A stretch of 64,000 nucleotides of DNA from Omphalotus guepiniiformis (taxonomy: Eukaryota > Basidiomycota > Agaricomycetes > Agaricales > Omphalotaceae): NCBI GenBank assembly GCA_028554645.1, contig JAQOOI010000038.1, forward strand, positions 124,001-188,000, given 5' to 3'. The notes beneath the pieces are model-generated. The model was not told the origin of the DNA. It did no database searches and saw only the letters and a program-made list of their open reading frames with translations. A program made the position numbers and the translations under genes. Each line of letters starts with the position of its first letter. The stretch's first letter is position 1. This document shows positions 31,347-45,200 of the stretch, in pieces.

Positions 31347-34158
31347 ATGGCGTCTAGGCAGGATCCGTTCTTGAACCAGGGTGCGGTTGGTGGCCCGGAC
31401 ATACGCGCACCGATGTTACCCAGCGAAGACGATGCGTTCTTTGACCGCCCAAGAGCTTCATACTTGGATTCTACTGCCGATACACCTCAATTCTCTGCGC
31501 CGTCTACGCCTAATAACTCCTCGCCTTTATTGCCTGCAGCAGGGAAGATGGAAGCGGATGAGACGGTTCAAGATCGACCCCGAACGACCTCGAAAAGCAA
31601 GAAGAAGCCCATTTTACTGGCTTTGGTAGCTGCTTTGGTCCTTGCGATAGTAGTTGTCGTCGTTGTGGTTCCTGTTTACTTCGAGGTCGTCAAACCGAAA
31701 AAACAGAACAAGAACAATGACTCTGTGGGAAGCGGAAGCGCTGGAAGTGGGACGGTGGGCGGTGGCTCAGGCAACCCAGAAAGTCCTTCTGGCGCGACCT
31801 CGGGTGGAGATGGGTCTACTGTTGTTACGAGTAATGGCAGCTTCACGTACCACAATCAGTTTGGAGGATTCTGTGTGTTATCATTCTCTTCCTGCGCTTC
31901 CGTCTTATTTTCGCACTCACGCCTCTTTTTTCTTAGGGGTATCTGATCCTAACGACCCTTTCAACAACAACGCACGCCCAAATTCGTGGACGCCTCCCTT
32001 GAACACCAGCTGGGATTGGGCGAATGACAGAATATATGGGTATATGCTCCTGTTCTCGAACATCGTTCAAGCACCGCGCCTTACGTATATATGTCTTTTA
32101 CAGGGTCAACCTCGGGGGGCTTTTCGTCATCGAGCCGTTCATCACACCTTCGTTTTTCGAAAAGTACACCAGTGCTGTCGATGAATGGACGCTCAGCGAG
32201 GCAATGGCCGCTGATACCGCCAGTGGTGGCCTGAATCAATTAGAAGACCATTACAACACCTTCATTGTCAGTGGCTTTCGTTTTCTCGCTCACTGTTGAG
32301 AGAAATCTATTTCTTATGTATGTCATAGACCGAACAAGATATCGCTGAGATTGCCGGTGCTGGCTTGAACTGGATTCGAGTTCCGATACCCTACTGGGCA
32401 ATTGAAACTTGGCCTGGTGAACCCTTTTTAGCGAAAACTAGTTGGAAGTGAGATCGGTTTTGCCCTTCATCGCCTGGACCGAAAGCTCAGGTTATGTTTG
32501 CGTTTAGGTATATCCTTCGTTTACTTGGGTGGGCGCGTAAATATGGTTTGCGTGTCAATTTGGATTTGCACACAATACCAGGCTCACAAAATGGTATGTG
32601 GATGGTATGAACCCCTTTCCAACTACATCAGATTGAACTGCCGCGCAGGGTACAACCACTCTGGGAAACTGGGCCAAGTCAACTTCCTCAATGGTGTTAT
32701 GGGTGTTGCAAACGCTCAGCGCGCACTAGACTATATCAGGATCATCACCGAATTTATCACGCAGGAGCAATTCCTTGATGTAGTGCCAATGTTTGGAATC
32801 GTCAATGAGGCTTTGCTATCGACGATAGGGAGAGACCAATTGACTTCCTTGTGAGTTCTCCGTCTTTTCTTTATCTCAGAAGCTTGGGCGTTTGTGCGTA
32901 TCACGTGGGAATGTGAGCTGACTGTTGAATAGTTATCTCGAGGCACACAACATGATACGAGGAATCACCGGTCTTGGTGAGGGTAAAGGGCCATTTATAT
33001 CTATACATGATGGCTTTGCCGGAGTTAGCTCGTGGGCAGGTTTCCTACCTGGTTCAGACCGAATTCTATTAGACACCCATCCTTACTTTGCGTTTGATGG
33101 CCAACCCAACGATTCGCCTATTGCCACCGGTACAGGTGCAGACGCTGGAGGTATCTGGCCCAAGCAAGCATGCTCTGCTTGGGGACCTTCCATTAACGCT
33201 AGGTTTTCTCTTTTAATATTCTGTTGCTATGGTGGCTGATTATGTACTCGTCCGATCTCACAGTCGATCCGGTTTTGGAGTGACTATAGCTGGAGAGTTC
33301 AGCAACGGATACAACGACTGCGGTCTCTTCCTGCTAGGCCCAGGCAACTCTCCCGGCTTCGGCGGTGATTGTTCTCTCTTCCAGGACTCCTCGAATTGGA
33401 ACGACACGATGAAAGCCGGTATCAAAGCTTTCGCGCTCGCTAGCATGGACGCTACCCAAAACTGGTTCTTCTGGACGTGGAAAATTGGCAATTCGACCGC
33501 CAACAACCGCGTCGAGTCTCCTCTGTGGTCATACCAGCTCGGTCTAGAGAACGGATGGATACCCACTGACCCAAGGGAAGCCATCGGAGCTTGTGCTGCG
33601 CTGGGTGTGGACTCGCCCTGGAACGGGACGTTCCAATCTTGGCAGACGGGTGGCGCTGGGGCAGGTACGATAGCCGCGACTGCCACCACGTCATTTGGGC
33701 AATGGCCTCCAGCGCAGATTTCTGGTGTTCCTGCAGCGGACATGGCGTTTTTACCCACGTATACGCCTACAGGGAGCGTTGCGACGTTACCCCCGCCTAC
33801 GCTTAGTGCCACGAGGGTTAGCGCTGGGGATGGGTGGTTTGATCAGTCGGATACGACGAGTGCGGCGACGCAGATTGCTGGGTGCACGTACCCCGATGCT
33901 TGGAATGCTGTCAGTGCGATCGTTCCTGCGTCTGTGTGTGGAGGTGGTGCTGCTGCTACTGATGCCGCTGCCACTGGTACTACTGCCGCTGGCGCTGGAG
34001 CTGCTGCTACTGGTACTACTGCCACTGGTGCTACTACTGCTACTACTGCCATTGGCGCTGGTGCCGCTGCTACTGGTACTACTGCCATTGGCGCTGGTGC
34101 TGCTGCTACTGGTACTACTGCCACTGACGCCGCTGCCACGGTCACAACTGCCCCGTGA
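31347..34158 (+). CDS. GH5 exo-beta-1,3-glucanase-like, type II membrane protein
   Basis: Eight exons: 31347-31872, 31937-32039, 32104-32266, 32329-32447, 32508-32593, 32649-32850, 32933-33202 and 33264-34158. The N terminus is cytosolic and Pro/Ser-rich; one membrane helix (ILLALVAALVLAIVVVVVVV, about residues 89-110) anchors it with the catalytic domain outside. A Gly/Ser linker follows, then GVNLGGLFVIEPFITPSFFE, GLNWIRVPIPYWAIE, LRVNLDLHTIPGSQNG, the acid/base Glu in MFGIVNEAL and the nucleophile Glu in VTIAGEFSN, all typical of fungal GH5 exo-beta-1,3-glucanases. The role is trimming of beta-1,3/1,6-glucan in the cell wall. The C terminus ends in a low-complexity Ala/Thr/Gly tail. Confidence 0.9.
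33946..34155 (+). repeat. Low-complexity Ala-Thr-Gly repeat in the GH5 C terminus
   Basis: Imperfect repeats of GCTGCTACTGGTACTACTGC with interspersed GGCGCTGG give AAATGTTA-IGAG units. Such tails are often O-mannosylated and vary in length between strains. Confidence 0.8.
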
Positions 34159-37100
34159 TGAAATGGTTGGTGTTGGGTATTTGTGTCATGGTGGGACACG
34201 TTTTTCGCATTCATAATTCTATGCGTCCGCTCCTTTTTTGCTTTACAGTGAACATTTATTTATCTAACCACAGACTATTATACTTGCATACACATGAGTT
34301 CCTGTCTTGGATGTGGTTTTACATCACTATTCTTTACATCGAGGCATCCTATTCTGACCTTGTCACCAGCGCGTGTACTTATTATTCTGGACATCTAATG
34401 TGTTTTTATAGATTATCAGTAGGAGCGATACAATAGTATCAAGGACATGGAGGGCAACGTGGTAGGTGTCTGTCCGCGCAAGAGAAGAGGGACAAAGCAA
34501 AGAAAGGTACAACTCGTTCATACATACGTACATACATACTTCGTAGCATGGCGAACCATTTTCTATACCAATTACTATCTATACCAAAACGGAGTACCTA
34601 GATACTTTCATTATACCATCACACCAACCACTTACTTTGGTCCTACTTCGATGCATGGCACGAGGTGGCACAGAAAGAGAACAAGAGCTAGGCACCCCTC
34701 CGAACCTCCGACCTGTTATGCTATGTATGGTATGTAAACCTCACCGATCACAGCCGTTATTCCCCCCTTGCTGCGTGTTCACTGTTCCGTCTCATGCGAT
34801 GTTCGTTTCGTCAAGAGGTTTCTCACTGTCATTTTTTAAGAGCTCCGCATGGGAGCGCATGGGTCGTGAATCACGGTGCGTATAAATCGGCGTCGGTTAG
34901 ATGTCGGGTGTAAGATTGGTGGAATCACCGAGTGTATAAAAAAGGTACAGTACATACAATACGATGCACTACATACTTACATGGTGTACACTGCATTGTA
35001 TTCTGACGCCGCACTGGAAGTCGATCCCTTACTTACTTACTGTGTGTGCTGAGTTTTATTCGAAGCTGAGTGACCGGGCCCGCGGGTACTGTATGTAAGT
35101 ACCCTCCCTTCCTGGGGCCTGATGGCTGTTGTGCACTTACATACTAGGAGACTTCAGGTCGGTTCTTTTTGGTTCGCTGGGAAGTAGGTAAGTAGGTAAG
35201 TAAGCAGGTAAGTAATTTGAGGGGCCGAGATTTATTGTCTTGGGCTTGAGTTCAGCCACTGGCAACTACTACATACACCACAGGAGTCCTTTCGAGGTCG
35301 AAACTCAGAGAGTGACGTCGACTTTGCCCCGAGTTTACTTAGTGGGCTTAGTGAGTTAGTTTAGTGACACTGACTGACATGATAAAACCTGGAATTTAAT
35401 TCATATATGTACCGTAGCGCCTCTTAGCCCTTACTAGGCGCAGCGCGGGATGAGGTTGACGCCTGATGCGGACGCCTGACGCATCATACATCATGATACA
35501 TACATATAAGGATAAAATACGAATAAGATAAAGGGGGAGGGGCGCTTGGGCCCGCCGTTTCAGTGAACAGTGAAGTAAGTAAGTAAGGAGTAAGTAAGTG
35601 ATTATTAGCACTAGCTAGCAATTAGTTGTACTGGATACCCGCACTCATGGTCAATGAATTAATATGTATGATATGAAGTCAACTTCAGGTCAGGGACGCG
35701 CCGACTCGGAGAAATATGATCATGACATACTGGTGGCTCAGTGACAGCCCGAGAGTTTTGTCAGGGCTCGCTGTGCGGCGCGCGGCGGGCCCCGGGCAAA
35801 TTAAACTTGTGGCTTGTGGCAGGGTCCGAGGTTGAAGACGTTGAAGGGCAGGGCAGGTGAGCCCCTCAACTCCAAGTTCGACTCGTTGTTCATGTAAATG
35901 AATGAATCAAAATGAATCGGAATGATACATTGGCACTCACACTCAGGCTCTACTACCCTATCCTACCAAGTACCTAGTGACATAGGCTACACACCCGATA
36001 CGATACGGACTCATCACGGAGGAGCACTTGAGTTTAGATGACCCCCTACTCCAACCGATGTCTCGACAATACCGTACCAGCAAGGGGAAAAGAAAAGAAA
36101 ACAAAGGGAAAAAGACATAATGACATTGTTAAGTCATTCGGAGTCTTTAGGCTGGCTGGGAGACGGGAATCGAAACACAACGTTGCACTTAGCGCGGTTT
36201 CATGAAGCCAAGGGAAAGATATGTCATTGTAACCCTAGTGAGCCTTAGTTAAGTTAAGTTTTAACCAACTGATCAGTACTCAGTAGTTGATCGGGATCCC
36301 GAACTTCATCTAGGCTACATCATCCCACCGACTCACTCCCCCTTCAAACCGTAGTCACCCGTATCCCATTACGATTCCCTAGGGCCGTACTTGAAGTTTG
36401 AAGTTATCCCTTGAACCCTTAGGGTACTTACCTAAATTAAAAACAATGAAGCGGGAAGAAGGCCTAGGGGAGTGAGTCTGACTAACTATGGATCAAATCC
36501 ACCCAACTCAGGGAGAAGAGAGACACTTTCGAGTTTCGAGTTGTGTACTGTACGCCGTACGCCGCGAATTTGGCGGTTGGGGTCCTGAGAGGAGGGACAC
36601 GGAGGGGCGGGTCAAACTTGTTCAAAGTCGAACTTCGTTTTTTTGTTATCCCGGCCCGGACCCTCAGACAGGGGAGGGAATTACTGTACACTGTACGGCA
36701 TCTTTCGGTATCGGTTATTAGACGGAGAATTCCGAAGATACCGAAATTACCCACGTTAGGTGTATTGGTGTATTGGTGGTGGGGTCTGCTGTGAAACCGC
36801 GAAACCGCATGCTGTTCCTTCTCTTCCTATTCTGTTCTGGTTCTGGTTCTGGTTCTGTTCTGTTCTGTTCTTCTTCAATTATGGGTATTTTTGCTGTGTG
36901 GGTTGCGGTAGGTTGCGGTATGTATTCAGAGTTGAGTTGAGTTACAAGGTTTATCGTATTTATGGGTTTTTTGTATACTGAATACTGAATTACTGTTTAC
37001 TAGTACTGTTTACTGTTTATTGAATGAATAAGGTTTCGGCTAGTATAGTATTGCGCAATGCGAGGTCGGATGCGATTTCTTTGATTCTTTGTTGTATTCT

Positions 37101-38922
37101 TTCCGTTTACTTTTTCATTTCCGATCTCATCGAACATTTGGAACCCGCTTGCTTCTGCTTGCTTGTGCTGCAAACGGTTGTCGATGATGATGGTGGCTTT
37201 TTTCGTTCGAGTCACTTATCTCTTCCCCTCCTCCTATTTCGCAGTGGTCCCTTTGTTTCTGGTAACTGGGGATGATGGGCATTGGGTATGAATTATTATT
37301 CGTCGTCGTCGTCGTCGTTTGGAGCGTCCATTCATCTTGTTGGGCACCTGGCTGTTTCATCTCGTTGCAACGTTGTTGGTTGGATGGACTACCTTTTTGC
37401 TACGACAGGGGACTAGCAGAACTACGAGTTGGATGTCACAAAGGTGAGTAGGGTTGCATAAGTTGGAATCAAAATATTTCTATACAGTGACCACCGATAC
37501 CCAGGCTCTGTTTACCATGTATGAAAGAACTTGGATCTACGTTCAATACCCTTCCTTCCTTCCCCTTTTGTCTGCTCTGCCCCGCGAGGATTTTAGCATC
37601 TCCGACCCCCCAACCAAGTGGTCTGATACGTTCTCTCTCCATTGACACTGTCTATGGAATCCTTCAAGTTCTTAGATACATCAAGAGACCGGATTTGCAC
37701 GCCAACGCGACATCTTGGAATGGCTTAGACTCAGCCTCAAGAAGACCCTAACCATCTCACTCCATCAATTCTTTCGAACGATCAGCAGTTTTTCTCTTTT
37801 GCTCCGATCTATCTGGAGAACAAGATCAGCAAAAAGGCCTTGGGTGATTGGATCGTACAACTCCTGTCAATTTGTATTTCCCGCTGATACGACCGACTCG
37901 CCCCCTCCATCATCATAAGTTAGTTGGTTCAGTTAAACTTCTACTATGGGATTGTCCGCTTGAATAATAATTCTTCTAGTGCCTGGATAACGGAGTTCAA
38001 CTTTTCCCGCTGTATATTCAAGTTGGCTACTTGAAATTATTGTCATTCTTCCTAAGTACCCGGACATCGGAGAATTTTCTGAACATTTGATAGTCTCCGA
38101 CTTTCCCTTCGTTCGACGGATGATTGCCGACATATGCGTTCATTATGTTGTTTTTTTCTTTTTGCCAATTGGCGTCGAGTGATGAAATAAGTAAATCGGA
38201 AGATGTCCTCGGCCGTTCAGTTATGCGAAAAAACGAAAACCGAAGCCGAGTTCGTGAACCGTTAGCCGAAGTCTCCATTCATCAACAAATAGATCCCACC
38301 ACGTGAATGGAACCGTGCTAAGCTTCGAACCAACACGAACCCCCGCACACGCACGACTTGGTTCGTTTTCCCGAGACGCTGGCCGGGAGGGGGGGGCCAA
38401 AGAGAATTCTCGAGGCGTTAAGATTGTATCCATGCTCTACGAAGACATCGCAGAAGATTTTTTTTCTCACTTCCTTCCCCAGACGTCGCTTCTCCCTAAA
38501 GAGCAAAACGAATCAAAAATGATTACTGGAGGGGCCGTGTAAAGAGCACTGGTGGGTGTGTGTAAATCATCGCCTCTCTTTTTTTAGGCCCAACATCTCC
38601 CCAAACTTTGTCACTACGGTCAGAATTACTCATTCCGGAATGAACCCATGAACTTGGCGTCTATTGGCTCACTCACGGTTCTAGGCTAAGCAAAGAGTCA
38701 CTGCTGTGCGTTACGTTCTCTATCTCAGATCTATTCCCTCAGAGCAGAGCAAGGGTCCTTTTCTATTCATGGGCCGCATTCGTAAGATTATCTCTACTAG
38801 CGCTAACCCCTCCGGTTATTTATTTAAACACACGAAGACGATCATCCCCTCCACACAACTCGTTTTCGTCAGTCGCGTCTCCTCAATAACTTTTTTTCAC
38901 CGGACGTTTTTCTTTCGAAAAT
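34159..38922. other. 4.8-kb non-coding region upstream of the TEA gene
   Basis: No supported gene. It holds many GTAAGT/ACTTAC words (a run at 35182-35215), short ACTG/TACTG runs (36960-37020), and a (CGT)n run at 37291-37318. The right-hand part probably contains the promoter and 5' UTR of the transcription factor gene; TTATTTAAACAC at about 38817 is a possible TATA element. Confidence 0.4.
35182..35215. repeat. Short GTAAGTAG tandem repeat
   Basis: AAGTAGGTAAGTAGGTAAGT and similar units follow each other; similar words recur through 34.5-35.6 kb. Confidence 0.6.
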
Positions 38923-40717
38923 ATGAACTACTCGCGTCAACAACAGTGGCGTTCTGAAAGCCTTGCTTCTTCCTCTTCTTCCTCATGTTCAAGTTCCTCT
39001 TCGCCGTCTCCGAGATTACCCTACGACTACCCAAACCATTCAAATAGGCCAATTGAATCCGTGGATGATACCAGTGTCGAAGAAGTTTTCAAATCCGTCG
39101 TTAATGGTCGGAAAAGCTGGAAAACACTCAAGGGTGGTAAGATGGTCTGGCCACCTGAACTCGAGGCTGCCTTACTAGAAGGTTAGTGTTCTCTTGCTAC
39201 TCTTTCCCCTTCTCTTATCTCGAGGATTAATCACTGTATAATCTCTTCAGGTCTTGCTCGATATCAACCGGATGATTCTAGGGAGACAAGACTTCTCGGT
39301 CGGTACGTACCCCCCCAGTCCAATCATCTTATCCATCATCATGATTCGCTGATCCTCCACCCACCCTTTCGTCCTTATCAAGGTTCCCGATGCGTAACAG
39401 GTTCATCTCCGAATACATCCTTCAGAAGACGGGAGAGTACCGCAGTGCGAAGCAAGTCGGAAGTCGTCTACAACAACTAAGAGATACATGCGGAGGTGGT
39501 AAAAAACGTCAGTCATCAATTTGACTTTCATTTACACTTCTCCCTCGATTGACGCTTTACTTGTTATCTAGTCCAAAACCTCCTTTCACCCTGCCGTCGA
39601 CCAGGCGCACCGATATCAAACCGCTCTCAATATAGCTCATTGCTTCGTTATGGGTTCTCACTACCACCCATGTGCGATTCTTCCAGCGACACATCATTAC
39701 CAGGTTCTCCTATCCCTCGAAGCGCAAGTTTACAGGAGAAACCTTCACATGTCACGTACATAATTAACATCGTACCCGAGCGCACTGGTGGCACGACGGC
39801 ATCATGTCTTTCGACATCAATATCGAATGAATATCACCACCACCACCACCAGCCGTCGTCGTCTACGGCAAGTAACTCGGAAGCCATCATTGGCGCTTCG
39901 CAGGAGCCCCGACCAATACGATCGATCGACCCTACGCTTGCATTTGGTCCCACTGCCGACCCTTACCTTACGGCATACTCAGAGTTCGCTGTCTTCGAGG
40001 GTGATTCGTTTATACATAAAGAACAAACTCCTCTCAAGCTTGCCGATTCTTCGCCGACGGCGACTTCTCAGGGAGGCGAGGCTTTTGTTTATACCACCTC
40101 GTTTGTCCCGCGGTATTGGCATAAGATCAGAGAATGTGCAGGTGAGGGGATTAAACTGACCACTGGCATTCAGTGGTTGTTGTTGTTGTGAAGTTTTACT
40201 CATGAGGGGGGTTTTATCTGTTTCTTTCTTTTCAGATCCTACGAAGTATACTATTCATCAGGAGATACACAGAGATGCTTCTCAATGCCTTGGAAGTGGA
40301 AGTACATCCTCCAAGATATTCTCGGCGACGTATAAATTCCGTTATCCTACAACGGCGTCCCCTTCTTTACAATCTTCACCGGCTACAAGTACCATAACAC
40401 CCGGAATCGAGACTTCTCAGCAGTCCACCGCCGCCGGTGTCAGCCAGGACTTTCCTTTCGACTTGGCGGGATACAATACAGAAGATGACGCACTATCTGC
40501 AGCCATGTTGAGCTTTGACGATAAAACTGAAACGTCTTACTGCTACAATATCTCTTCGCACGAAGGGTGGACTTCTTACCCTGCAACTAGCCCTCGGTCC
40601 GACCGTTATGGTACTACAACAACATACTGTGACGACAGTGGTAGTTCCGATACTTTATCTCCCGTTTCGACTCATTTTACTCCGCACTCTACCAACTACG
40701 TGAGTTTTCGATCATAG
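38923..40717 (+). CDS. TEA/ATTS-domain transcription factor
   Basis: Five exons: 38923-39181, 39251-39302, 39383-39507, 39572-40141 and 40236-40717. After a Ser-rich start, the TEA domain spans about residues 70-150: KMVWPPELEAALLEGLARYQ, a short loop, MRNRFISEYILQKTGEYRSA and KQVGSRLQQLRDTC. These are the three helices of the DNA-binding domain, with the KQVxS(H/R)xQ recognition helix. The middle part carries a His run (HHHHHHQ) and a C-terminal Ser/Thr-rich region. Fungal relatives include abaA and TEC1, which bind CATTCC/T-type sites and control conidiation or filamentous growth. The long upstream non-coding region fits a developmentally regulated gene. Confidence 0.88.
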
Positions 40718-41369
40718 CGAATTGAAGCGAAGTGGGCTGACGAGATTGTTGATTGTTCTTCCTCCGAACGAACAGCCGTATCAGTGATATGTAAAAGGAT
40801 ATGCCTCGACCGACGTAATTAATTGAGTCGTAGGGCCCCTATTTATGCTCTATGGTACGTTGTTTTTTGATCTTTGAGCATTGTACAATGAGCTAATGGT
40901 TTGCTTTTGTTTCTATGTTAATGCAATAGTACGACCCTTTACTATATATACCCCCCCCCTCCAAGTCATCATCTGCCTTACGCTTTGTGCTTTGCGATTT
41001 AAAACCCTTTGGCCTCGCTTAAATAACTTATATGTCTGATAGCTTAGTAGATACTTTTCTGCAAAAAAACACTAAACAATTTTTTTGCAATGTAACTCTT
41101 TCCTGAATACAGTGTAACTGACCTATCAACTTCTGAGACGTGGGGGGAACAAACCGACATACAAACATTTTCACTACATACATTCAAGGCTACATTAGTT
41201 TCCCTCTGCGCGTCTCCCCCAACTGGCAACCAAACTATAGAAGGACGGGACGGGTCCGAGAACAAAAACTAAATGAATCTCGAGCTCAAAGTCGCTTCAG
41301 CCTGTCTAGCCTCTTCGCTTCCCGCGCCATAAATCCTGGAGCTAACTAAAACAAACATCACATATAACA
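40718..41369. other. Intergenic between convergent genes
   Basis: 3' flanks of the TEA gene (plus) and the minus-strand hypothetical gene. AT-rich with a C9 run at about 40951. No gene seen. Confidence 0.4.
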
Positions 41370-41957
41370 TCAACTTATGTCGACGGGGGCAGGGAGACGC
41401 AGTGGGGGGTCCTTCAAAGTTCCCCAGTCCCACGAAAAAACAAAAACCGAAAAGGACTCACGACTCTTTAAACAAGATATAATCTGAATCTTTGCCGTGA
41501 AATCTTTGGTCATCAACGAAACATCTGTATTCTTATTGATTCCTTTCGTGATTCCTCTAGCCACCATATCCCTCCTCTTTGACCCTTGTGGTACTTTGTC
41601 AAAGGCATTCACTAGGGTATCAACCCAAGTACGAACAGCCATTGCACCACCCAATGATTCCCATTTACTCATCTCCAACGCCATATTCGTTATCCCGCTC
41701 ACAACAATCGCAACCTCACTCTCTGTTTTCCCAATAGAGTCAAGTCCCATCTTGATGTCAGGAAAGTGCTTCTGAATGATAGCGAGGATCGGTCCATAAG
41801 ATACACCATCCCCAGCCTGACCTCCTGCGTTGTTGCTAATCCACGTTTTGGCAAGGTCTACTGAAGTGTAGATGTCAGACCTCAGCGTCGGAGACATCGT
41901 TTTCTTTTCTGCTGTCCCAGAAGATGCGGCAAGTTGACCAGCTAGATTTCGAAACAT
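41370..41957 (-). CDS. Hypothetical protein, 195 aa
   Basis: The ATG at 41955-41957 starts MFRNLAGQLAASSG; a longer frame to 42026 exists but lacks a better start. The body is helical and polar (SVDLAKTWISNNAGG, YGPILAIIQKHFPDIKMGLD, TWVDTLVNAFDKVPQGSKRR). No domain recognised. A late intron could replace the odd Pro/Leu-rich end. It is tail-to-head with the ceramidase gene. Confidence 0.5.
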   Translation of the reverse strand: MFRNLAGQLAASSGTAEKKTMSPTLRSDIYTSVDLAKTWISNNAGGQAGDGVSYGPILAIIQKHFPDIKMGLDSIGKTESEVAIVVSGITNMALEMSKWESLGGAMAVRTWVDTLVNAFDKVPQGSKRRDMVARGITKGINKNTDVSLMTKDFTAKIQIISCLKSRESFSVFVFSWDWGTLKDPPLRLPAPVDIS

Positions 41958-42238
41958 AATTGAGAGAGTTTTTGTACAGGTACTCGTAGGGTTCAGGAAA
42001 TGGGGGGATGCCAACGAGATCCCCACTCAGTTGGCATTAGTGGGCGCCTCCAGAACTCATGTAAACCTCGAGGCAAAGACTAATATGGATAATCGGTGTT
42101 AAATGACTGGGTATACGTATATAGTCTGTCATTGATAACGGCGAATGCCCCGAAACAGAGAGAGAGCCATGAAACAGTTTTGAACACAGTAAGTAAACTC
42201 CTAAGGTGTGCTGAGATCGGAGAGCATGAAGTACATAA

Positions 42239-45200
42239 TCACGAAATCGTAAAGTTGGATGATGTACCAGTGAAGGAAGAGATCGACCCAAACACTGGCT
42301 TAGAATCTCCGAAATAACGCAAACGGTATGTTCCGGCTAAATGACATCTTAAAACAGATAACGCGCTGATGGATGGTGAATTCCTTACCCGAAGTGCCAT
42401 CCTCAATTGTCCTATGTACATAGAGTTTGCGTGAGGATCCGAACTAGCTTAAAGAGAGATTTCAACCAACGTACCAAGAGATGTTGACAGAGCTAGTGCC
42501 GAGGACCTAAAGTGACATTTTATGACATTCCAGAAATCAGAAAGAAAAATAAGCCGAATTCTCTCACCGTGTCTGTCCTGGCCCATTGATAAATCGTCGA
42601 AGGGTGGGAGTCAGATCTGACAGCCGTCCACGCTCCGGAAACAAGTTGGTCGACAGTGAGGAAAGTCTGCTCGAGCCGCAAGTTATTCTATAAGATCGAC
42701 GTTTCAGCAATCAATCGAAGAAAAACAGAAGTACATTACATACCCTTGGGTTAGCTCCCACAAACACAGCAAACGCAGTTTCTCCTATTTGGTACGTAGG
42801 ATTAACGTCAGTAAGCACTTCACCAAAGCTTTTCCCAATCGGAGCTGCATCGAATACGACAGGAGTCTGTACGCAATTCATCAGTGTAAGTTTAGACCTG
42901 TGCACGGCCGAATTATGCCCCTACCCGCAAAGTAATGGCCTTCGAAGTTTGCTCAGCAGGTGCAGCATCAGAAGCCGGAGTTCCAGAGACGGAATCGGCG
43001 ATGAAGGGAACCAAACTAGTATATTTATCGATGTAGGCTTCGAGAGTATCTGTAAACTTGGTGTGAGATGCAACAAACAGGCAGATTTCCCGCACGAATT
43101 CGAGACTAGTGCACGGGGATCAAAGTCAATAGAACTTCGACTCACATTGACCAAAGATCGTCGAAGCACCTTCATATCTTTGAACACCGTACTCTTCGCG
43201 GGTAGTCACGTAGTGTGCGTAGGTATTAGCAGGGCCAGCAATGACGACGTATGCGTCCTCTCCCAGGACACCGGAGGAGATCAGTTCAGCTCGAACTGCC
43301 TCACTGATATGTGAAAATGCCGTAAAGTCGTTGTAATCGCATGTGAACAAAAACATAAGTATGTAGAACAAGGGAAAAACAAAAATAACCGGGAGAAGGG
43401 CATGTGAGCATAGCAATGCTTCGATTTTAATTAACGGAACGGACCGTATTCTTCTGCCTGCCATCGTGGTTAATTCTCCTGCGGGAGAGAACTGCTTTAG
43501 AACTGCATTCCGTGTAAAATCATCAATCACAAGACGCACCTGGCATGATTAGCATGACTAGGTTTCCATCAGAGTGTGTCATTTGATCATTAGGATAGGG
43601 TCATGATACATCTGGAGTGTAAACTGACCAAAGTTTCCGACCCGAAGCATCTGAATATCCACTGTGCTGGGAGACCATTCATACGGTAAATGTGCATAAC
43701 CCTACCCAGTTTATTCAGCTTCTCAAGGAGGGGAATCAATGTCATTGCAAGGAAAACGTACCGTGTTCAAAAGAATAGGCTTTGGGTCTTGACATGCGAC
43801 TTGCGCTGCAGAAGGTGCGGGCGTCACGAAGTCTAGAAATGACGCCGAATGAACATTCAATAAACAAAGATAATAACTCTATAGAAGAATAACCAACTTT
43901 TGACGATTTCCCAGAATGGATTTCTGACAGGAGGTACCAATGATATTCTGATGAGCAAATACAACGTCCAAGAAACGCCTTCAAAGCTTACTGGGGACTG
44001 GATGAATTGTCTCCTTGAATGAAATCGAAGGCACCAGGACCATCACTGCGAATAATCACCACCATCAGTCAAATTCATTGAAGCGCTTAAAGAGCGGCAA
44101 GTGCTAACGTTGTACCACCCGCAAAGGAGAAGCCTTGTTTTGGGTAGGTCAGTGAAAACATTGCTGCCGATTATTTCAGGTAATTTACCCATCGCCGCGG
44201 GACATGTCTGTACGGAAGTACCATTCGGCAATGTGAATGTGTGGTTCGCCCTAAACCAGATGAATTAGAATCGATAGGGACGCTGGAAAACATTGCTTAC
44301 ATGTTCATGTACACATGTACACTTCTCACAGCTCCGTTCAGTGTTGAGAGATCACCGTTCATGATCTCCTGGGCACCTTCGAACTGTGTCTGCCCAATAA
44401 TCCTATTGGACTCGAAAGACGATACACGAAACCCTGGACCGCTACGTGGATTGCCATTTGGTGAGATATTAATGTGTGCCTCGCGGTGAATATTACTTAC
44501 CGGCCATGACAATCTGCAACAGTGCCTCCGCATGTTGAGTGATTGAAGTCACAAGCCATGCCGTCATACGGCTGACCAGGACTCTCACAGAACGCACCGA
44601 GCGTATTAGTTGGGGCGTCAACTCAGTTGTGCAATGTGAGAGGAAGACACTAGTAAACACACGTATTAGGGCTGGTATCACCCACGTTGGCTGATGAACA
44701 CCCCAGGAACACGCTGCATTGAGATTCGACCACAGAAGAGCTGTTTGAAACTTACATTGAGTGAATCCCGCGACGAAAGTGGCATTTCCAGGCATCGATG
44801 AAGGTTCCACCATTGCTTTGAAAATAAAATTGATAATTGATAGTAACGATAATTTTATGCCTTACCTTCATAAAGGTACGCAGCCATGCCCTTGTTGTCA
44901 CTACTGACGAGTGTGTTGTTCTACACTCCAATGTAGCGCCCGAGAACAGATAAGAAATGAACCAAAAATACATACCTCGTAAATGCTGGTACCATGCACA
45001 GCGAAAAAGCTAATGAAACCTCTGGCATCTCCGCTGGCGTCATTGAATCGTAAGAGAGTCATATCCTTATCTTGGTCATATTCGTATCGTGCCCTTTCTT
45101 CTGCGGGGTTGGCGAGATATGCTGATGGTGACCTGTTGATATTCGCATTTAGCACGGTCGTATTCCCTAAACCTAGACTCCCTGGTGCCAAGCTTGCGTG

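Noticed and set aside
33258..33812. Minus-strand ORF over the GH5 gene
   Set aside because: Shadow of the last GH5 exon, whose plus-strand frame has the nucleophile motif and family features.
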